Shown here piece by piece: positions 6,991-9,932 of a stretch of 9,932 bases of DNA. The stretch is from positions 1 to 9,932 of the forward strand of contig DASZZX010000303.1 of assembly GCA_036260415.1 (NCBI GenBank), given 5' to 3'. Numbering within the stretch: position 1 is the first letter of the stretch; each line of letters starts with the position of its first letter. A program made the position numbers and the translations under genes. The notes beneath the pieces were generated by a model. It was not told where the DNA came from. It was given only the letters and a program-made list of their open reading frames with translations, and did no database searches. The stretch comes from DASZZX01 sp036260415. GTDB taxonomy: Bacteria > Actinomycetota > Nitriliruptoria > Nitriliruptorales > JAHWKO01.

Positions 6991-7490
6991 TGGGATCCCG
7001 CGGCGCTGCTCGCTCGTCGCGTCCGGGCCGACCTCCCCCGGTCCGACGGGCCCCTGAGCCGGTCCGTCGCGGCGTGGTCGGGGCGGTGACCGGGGTGCGG
7101 AGCGCCGGGGCGGTCCTGGGGGCGGGGGACCGGCCGTTCCTGCTCGCGCTCGCGGCGCTGATCGTGATCGGCGCGCTGATGGTCGCCGCGCCCCTCGTCC
7201 GCTACCTCGACGGACAGGACCGCCTGGCCCTCCTGCAGCGCAAGGCGGCCGCGCTGGCCGCCGAGACCGCCCGTTTGGAGGCGCGCGAGCGCGACCTGAC
7301 CAGTGCCGAGCACGTCGAGCTGCTGGCGCGCGAGCGGCTGGGGCTGGTGAGGCCCGGCGAGATCCCCTACGTGGTGGTGGTCCCCGAGGCCGACCGGCCG
7401 AAGGTCGCCATGCCCACCGCCGGGGAGCCGAACCGCACCGACCGGTGGTACCGACGCCTGTGGGAGGCGGTGGCCGGGCTGGTGCGCTGA
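6990..7490 (+). CDS. FtsB/DivIC-family septum formation initiator protein
   Basis: This is a bitopic membrane protein (166 aa) of the FtsB/DivIC family, which forms part of the divisome scaffold with FtsL and FtsQ-type partners. Layout: an Arg/Pro-rich basic cytoplasmic tail (1-48), one membrane span (about 49-70), then an extracytoplasmic coiled coil (about 74-103, DRLALLQRKAAALAAETARLE). The conserved family end piece LLARERLGLVRPGEIPYVVV (111-130) comes next, then a variable tail. ATG 6990 overlaps the enolase stop (TGATG), and this start gives the expected topology. The same eno-ftsB pair occurs in Mycobacterium (Rv1023-Rv1024). Low sequence conservation makes FtsB versus DivIC naming arbitrary. 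Confidence 0.9.
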   Translation: MGSRGAARSSRPGRPPPVRRAPEPVRRGVVGAVTGVRSAGAVLGAGDRPFLLALAALIVIGALMVAAPLVRYLDGQDRLALLQRKAAALAAETARLEARERDLTSAEHVELLARERLGLVRPGEIPYVVVVPEADRPKVAMPTAGEPNRTDRWYRRLWEAVAGLVR

Positions 7491-7494
7491 GAGG

Positions 7495-7523
7495 TTGCCC
7501 GCGCTCTGCGGCATCCGTAGTCT
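7495..7523 (+). promoter_or_regulatory. Candidate promoter for the S1-domain gene
   Basis: TTGCCC (7495-7500) and TAGTCT (7518-7523) are separated by exactly 17 bp. The -10 fits TANNNT and the -35 keeps TTG and the fifth-position C. It starts 4 nt after the ftsB stop and would begin transcription near 7530, at the base of a strong hairpin. It is the best-formed promoter on the plus strand in this window. Confidence 0.5.
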
Positions 7524-7529
7524 GACCTG

Positions 7530-7693
7530 CGGGCGCCTTCGGGGCGCCCGATCGCCGCGCCGAGCCCGTCCTCTTGGCACATCCTGGGGCAGGCCCTCGT
7601 GGCAGGTCCATGTGGGAGGTGCGGCAGCGGTCCCCCGCAGCGCACCCACGCCGGCACGGCCGCCAGGCCACGGGCCGGCCGAGAGGAGGTCGA
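7530..7693 (+). promoter_or_regulatory. Structured 5' leader of the S1-domain gene
   Basis: About 165 nt separate the candidate start site from the TTG start codon. The leader opens with an 8-bp perfect stem, CGGGCGCC (7530-7537) and GGCGCCCG (7543-7550), closed by loop TTCGG. Two further stems are possible: CACAT-CCTG (7578-7586) with CAGG-TCC-ATGTG (7603-7614), and GGTGCG (7618-7623) with CGCACC (7641-7646) enclosing GCGG/CCGC (7627-7630, 7635-7638). No T-run follows the first hairpin, which argues against a simple terminator. No known riboswitch, SRP RNA, 6S or T-box core was recognised. GC-rich DNA folds readily, so function is inference. Confidence 0.4.
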
Positions 7694-8086
7694 TTGCTCA
7701 GCGAAGGTCAGATCATCAAGGGTCGGGTCGTCCGACTGGAGGAGTACGGCGCGTTCATCGAGGTGCCACTGTTCCCCGAGGATCCCGAGGATCAGAGGGT
7801 GGTCACCGGTCTCTGCCACGTCTCCGAGGTCGATCGCGACTACGTGGAGAACATCTTCGCCTACCTCGCGGAGGGGCAGGAGGCCGAGGTCAAGATCCTC
7901 AACATCAAAGAGGACGGCAAGGTCGACCTGTCGATCAAGCAGGCCGACCCGGACTGGGAGCCGGAGGCGCCACAGCCGCGGCGCAGCAAGCTCGACAAGG
8001 ACTTCGACAAGCGCCTGCGGCGCTTCATGCACCAGTCGCAGATGATCCAAGGTGAGGCACGGCGGCAGCGCGAGTCCCGCCGTTGA
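7694..8086 (+). CDS. Small S1-domain RNA-binding protein (GSP13/YugI/CvfD-like)
   Basis: This 130-aa protein carries one S1 (OB-fold) RNA-binding domain at about residues 3-85. GQIIKGRVVRLEEYGAFIEV opens the domain, GLCHVSEV marks the central strand, and AYLAEGQEAEVKILNIKEDGKVDLSIKQ closes it. An acidic insertion (FPEDPEDQR) splits the early strands. The basic C-terminal helix LDKDFDKRLRRFMHQSQMI with an Arg-rich end resembles the tail of the small S1 proteins of the GSP13/YugI type, which associate with ribosomes or act post-transcriptionally. The start is TTG 7694, preceded by a perfect AGGAGGT (7684-7690), and it matches where the family begins (SEGQIIKG). It lies inside the eno-ftsB-DUF501-ppx block, between ftsB and DUF501, where mycobacteria have no gene. 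Confidence 0.87.
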   Translation: MLSEGQIIKGRVVRLEEYGAFIEVPLFPEDPEDQRVVTGLCHVSEVDRDYVENIFAYLAEGQEAEVKILNIKEDGKVDLSIKQADPDWEPEAPQPRRSKLDKDFDKRLRRFMHQSQMIQGEARRQRESRR

Positions 8087-8114
8087 GACGGCCAGAGGCG
8101 GTCCCCGCCCGGCC

Positions 8115-8789
8115 GTGACCGACACCCGATCGTCGGCTGTCACCGTCCCTGGTGATGACGCGCTGCGAGCCGATCCCGACGCGTCGTACCACCGCGCCGC
8201 CACCGCACCGCGCATGCCACCGGCGGAGCGCGCCGTGGTGTCGGCGCAGCTGGGACGTGTGGCCCGCGGCGACAACGCGGTGGTCCACCGGTGCGTGTAC
8301 GGGCTTCCGTCGGTGGTCCGCGTGCACCCCTACCTGGAGGACGGCGCCCCGTTTCCGACCGTCTTCTGGCTCACCTGCCCGCTGGCGCGTCGGCACGTCG
8401 GACGACTCGAAGCCGATGGCGCCATGGCGTTGGCGAACCGAAGGCTGGAGGAAGACCCCGACTGCGCGGCCGTCTACGCCGCTGCCGCCGAGCGGTACGT
8501 CGGGTTCCGCGACCGGCTCGACCGCCCGATCGCCGGCGACCCCACCGCCGGCGGGATGCCGACACACGTCAAGTGCCTGCACGTCCACCACGCCCACTTC
8601 CTGGCCACCGGGGATAACCCGGTCGGGGCGTGGACCCACCGGCGCCTCACCCCGATGGCGTGCCCCGGCCCGTGCGTGGAGGAGAGCCTGCTCGCTGACG
8701 CCTACGGTCCGTTGCCGCCGGACGTTGCGATGTCCGGGGCGTGGGAGCATGCGGCGCCGTGGGGGCAACGTCCGAGGGGCTTCCGGTGA
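8115..8789 (+). CDS. DUF501 family protein of unknown function
   Basis: This matches DUF501, a family without an established function that in actinobacteria sits between ftsB and ppx (Rv1025 in M. tuberculosis). Family marks are AQLGRVARG, APFPTVFWLTCPL, GGMPTHVKCLHVHHAHFLATGDNPVG (a Cys/His-rich core that may bind metal) and a C-terminal CPGPCVEE. The start is uncertain. GTG 8115 (28 nt after the S1 gene, 224 aa) gives a polar extension of about 33 residues. ATG 8214 fits the usual family start but has no ribosome site. GTG 8235 has GGAG at 8225-8228 but trims the conserved N-terminal helix. The stop codon lies inside the first 38-bp repeat and overlaps a GTG (GTGA). All three starts leave the conserved core intact. 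Confidence 0.85.
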   Translation: MTDTRSSAVTVPGDDALRADPDASYHRAATAPRMPPAERAVVSAQLGRVARGDNAVVHRCVYGLPSVVRVHPYLEDGAPFPTVFWLTCPLARRHVGRLEADGAMALANRRLEEDPDCAAVYAAAAERYVGFRDRLDRPIAGDPTAGGMPTHVKCLHVHHAHFLATGDNPVGAWTHRRLTPMACPGPCVEESLLADAYGPLPPDVAMSGAWEHAAPWGQRPRGFR

Positions 8790-8827
8790 GCGGCTCGAGC
8801 AGCGCAGCGATAGCCGCCGGACGGTGA
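8786..8827 (+). CDS. Mini-ORF 1 (13 codons) inside the tandem repeat
   Basis: GTG 8786 lies in the DUF501 stop overlap and is preceded by GAGGGG (8774-8779), 6 nt upstream, a usable ribosome site. It would encode MSGSSSAAIAAGR and end at TGA 8825-8827, which overlaps the next GTG. It contains ATA, a very rare codon in such DNA, so the peptide itself is probably not selected. Its role may be to pass ribosomes along. Whether it is translated is inference. Confidence 0.4.
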   Translation: MSGSSSAAIAAGR

Positions 8828-8865
8828 GCGGCTCGAGCAGCGCAGCGATAGCCGCCGAACGGTGA
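8824..8865 (+). CDS. Mini-ORF 2 (13 codons) inside the tandem repeat
   Basis: GTG 8824 overlaps the stop of mini-ORF 1 and would encode MSGSSSAAIAAER, ending at TGA 8863-8865, which overlaps the ppx GTG 8862. There is no ribosome site of its own, so it could be translated only by re-initiation after mini-ORF 1. It differs from mini-ORF 1 by one residue (Glu for Gly). Confidence 0.35.
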   Translation: MSGSSSAAIAAER

Positions 8866-9803
8866 GCGGCTCGGGGTCGCGGCGGCGCGCGGCCGTGGAC
8901 GTGGGCACGAACTCCGTGCGCCTGCTCGTAGTCGACGCCGACGGGACGTCCCTCGCCCGCGAGATGAACATCACCCGGTTGGGGGAGGGCGTGGACGAGC
9001 GCAGCCGACTGGACGACGAGGCGCTCGCCCGCACCCTTGACACCATCGGACGCTACCGGCAGGTCTGGGAAGAGCTTGGCGTCCACGACGACGTGCGCGT
9101 GGCGGCGACCTCGGCGGTGCGCGACGCCCGCGACCGCGACCGCTTCTTCGACGGCGTCCGACGGGTCGCGGGCGTCGAGGCCGAGGTGCTGTCCGGCGAG
9201 GAGGAGGCAGCGACCACCTACCGCGGCGTCATCGGCGCTCTGGACGTGGAGCGCCCGGTGGCGGTGGTGGACGTGGGTGGCGGCTCCACCGAGCTCATCG
9301 TGGGTGACGGTGGCGGCGGGCTCGCCGCCTCGATCTCCTTGCAGCTGGGGTGCGTGCGGCTGACCGAGCGCCTCCTCCCGTCCGACCCTCCCAGCCAGGC
9401 GGAGCTGTCGGCCGCACGCGAGGAGGTGCGTGACCAGCTCGACGGCGCCGCCGGGCAACTGGCCGAGCGCGGTGCCGACCCGGCTGACTGCCGGACCCTG
9501 GCCGGCGTGGCGGGCACGGTGACGACGCTGGCGGCGCTGCACCTCGACCTCGAGCGCTACGACCCCGAACGTGTGCACGGCACACGCATCTCCAGCGACG
9601 CCGTGACGCGGCTCGGTCGACGGCTCGCGTCGATGACCGCCGACGAGCGGCGCGGGTTGGGTCCGATGGCGTCGGGTCGCGAGGACATCATCGTCGCGGG
9701 CGCGCTGGTGGTTGAGGGCGTGCTGGAGCGCTTCGGCTTCACCGAGCTGGTCGCCAGCGAGGCCGACATCCTCGACGGTCTCGCGCTCCAGCTGCTCGAT
9801 TGA
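8862..9803 (+). CDS. Ppx/GppA family exopolyphosphatase / guanosine pentaphosphatase
   Basis: This is an actin-fold phosphatase (313 aa) of the short actinobacterial form, expected to release phosphate from polyphosphate or convert pppGpp to ppGpp in the cytoplasm. Motifs: AAVDVGTNSVRLLVVD (10-25, first phosphate loop), VAATSAVRDARDRDRF, VLSGEEEA (109-116, holding the catalytic Glu of the family), VVDVGGGSTELIV (second phosphate loop, 135-147), LQLGCVRLTERLL, LAGVAGTVTTLAAL and the C-terminal GREDIIVAGALVVEGV. GTG 8862 is the only start that keeps the N-terminal strand at the right length. It has no ribosome site, and the nearest good one lies 76 bp further upstream than normal because of the 38-bp repeats, so translation probably depends on coupling from DUF501 through the mini-ORFs. 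The exact substrate cannot be told from sequence. Confidence 0.93.
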   Translation: MSGSGSRRRAAVDVGTNSVRLLVVDADGTSLAREMNITRLGEGVDERSRLDDEALARTLDTIGRYRQVWEELGVHDDVRVAATSAVRDARDRDRFFDGVRRVAGVEAEVLSGEEEAATTYRGVIGALDVERPVAVVDVGGGSTELIVGDGGGGLAASISLQLGCVRLTERLLPSDPPSQAELSAAREEVRDQLDGAAGQLAERGADPADCRTLAGVAGTVTTLAALHLDLERYDPERVHGTRISSDAVTRLGRRLASMTADERRGLGPMASGREDIIVAGALVVEGVLERFGFTELVASEADILDGLALQLLD

Positions 9804-9810
9804 GAATCGA
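9796..9810. other. Short inverted repeat over the ppx stop codon
   Basis: TCGATT (9796-9801), loop GAG, AATCGA (9805-9810). The 6-bp stem is weak and lacks a T-run, so it is not a convincing terminator. It ends 3 bp before the candidate -35 of the next gene and could be part of an operator. Confidence 0.25.
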
Positions 9811-9813
9811 CCC

Positions 9814-9842
9814 TTCCCAGATTGGCAGGTTGCGTTTACCAT
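9814..9842 (+). promoter_or_regulatory. Candidate promoter giving a leaderless transcript for the last gene
   Basis: TTCCCA (9814-9819) and TACCAT (9837-9842) are 17 bp apart; each matches four of six consensus bases. Initiation about 7 nt after the -10 falls at 9849, the A of the ATG. No purine-rich ribosome site lies before this ATG. TTGGCA (9822-9827) looks better as a -35 but is only 9 bp from this -10. Confidence 0.45.
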
Positions 9843-9848
9843 TTTCGC

Positions 9849-9932
9849 ATGAGCGAGGCGCGACGACAGATCCTTGAAGACGTAGCGGAAGGCCGGATCA
9901 CTCCTGAGCAGGCGGCCGAGCGCCTGGACCAG
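9849..9932 (+). CDS. N-terminus of a protein with a SHOCT-like start (DUF4097/YvlB-type?), cut by the window edge
   Basis: Only 28 codons are present, reading MSEARRQILEDVAEGRITPE and then QAAERLDQ, with the frame open at the window end. A short helix-turn-helix-like opening of the form ILxxVAEGKITxEEAxxLL is typical of the SHOCT-like segment at the N-terminus of many bacterial proteins, including the DUF4097 / YvlB beta-repeat family linked to envelope stress. The rest of the protein is needed to decide. It lies 45 nt after ppx and seems to have its own promoter with no 5' leader, so it is probably not part of the ppx transcript only. Confidence 0.65.
   Translation, partial: MSEARRQILEDVAEGRITPEQAAERLDQ

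Larger units (their letters stand above)
8784..8873 (+). repeat. 38-bp tandem repeat (2.4 copies) at the DUF501/ppx junction
   Basis: Copy 1 (8784-8821) and copy 2 (8822-8859) differ at one base only (G8820 versus A8858). The third copy (8860-8873) matches for 14 bases, CGGTGAGCGGCTCG, and then runs into ppx. Each full unit contains the palindrome GCTCGAGC and a 6-bp inverted repeat GCGGCT/AGCCGC (8790-8795 with 8812-8817; 8828-8833 with 8850-8855). The unit carries GTGA at its start, so it spans the DUF501 stop, two intermediate start/stop overlaps and the ppx start. The near-identity suggests recent duplication or selection. Confidence 0.97.

Noticed and set aside
7530..7550. The 8-bp hairpin as a rho-independent terminator for ftsB
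   Set aside because: No T-run follows, and a well-spaced promoter lies directly upstream with its expected start at the base of the stem, so a leader hairpin is the better reading. A terminator role is not fully excluded.
5662..7671. A 669-codon minus-strand open frame opposite eno and ftsB
   Set aside because: It is antisense to an unmistakable enolase, its product shows no domain, and it crosses the gene boundaries. It is a GC-driven shadow frame.
7491..7693. A known small RNA (SRP RNA, tmRNA, 6S, RNase P RNA) in the ftsB-S1 gap
   Set aside because: None of the conserved core sequences of these RNAs could be found by eye.
8784..8873. The 38-bp repeats as a CRISPR array
   Set aside because: The units are directly adjacent with no spacers, there are only 2.4 copies, and no cas gene is present.
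8025..9842. A 605-codon minus-strand open frame opposite DUF501 and ppx
   Set aside because: No family motif is visible and it mirrors two well-supported plus-strand genes; it is a shadow of their codon bias.

Overview
The window is very GC-rich, with GTG or TTG starts at most genes, tightly packed same-strand genes and TANNNT-type -10 boxes. It looks like chromosomal DNA of a high-GC actinobacterium (Actinomycetota). The gene order mazG - (variable gene) - eno - ftsB/divIC - DUF501 - ppx/gppA is the conserved actinobacterial block known from Mycobacterium tuberculosis (Rv1021 to Rv1026). The proteins are not close to mycobacterial ones, so a deeper-branching class is likely; the exact taxon cannot be told from this sequence. 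No tRNA, rRNA, CRISPR array, transposase or phage gene is visible.

Region 1 (1-2767) is a zinc-type metal uptake system. The ATPase gene znuC lies on the minus strand and runs off the left edge. It is divergent from znuA (binding lipoprotein) and znuB (permease) on the plus strand. The 97-bp divergent space holds an AT-rich patch with a 7-3-7 palindrome at 769-785, a good candidate operator for a Zur/Fur-family repressor that could control both arms.

Region 2 (2768-5000) holds a SurA/PrsA-like parvulin lipoprotein that acts outside the membrane, coupled by a 4-base GTGA overlap to mazG, a nucleotide-pool-cleaning NTP pyrophosphohydrolase. The mazG product keeps its first active site but has lost the key acidic residues of the second.

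Region 3 (5001-8086) holds a zinc-ribbon membrane protein of unknown function, enolase, an FtsB/DivIC-type division protein whose start overlaps the enolase stop by one base, and a small S1-domain RNA-binding protein. The S1 gene has its own well-formed promoter and a structured leader of about 165 nt.

Region 4 (8087-9932) holds a DUF501 protein, a Ppx/GppA phosphatase and the first 28 codons of a protein with a SHOCT-like N-terminus. Between DUF501 and ppx lies the most unusual feature: a 38-bp tandem repeat (two full copies and a partial third). Each full copy encodes a 13-codon mini-ORF that starts inside the preceding stop codon and whose own stop overlaps the next start. The result is an unbroken chain of GTGA overlaps from DUF501 to ppx. 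The last gene appears to be leaderless. Everything from znuA onward is on the plus strand, and the internal promoters suggest several overlapping transcription units.
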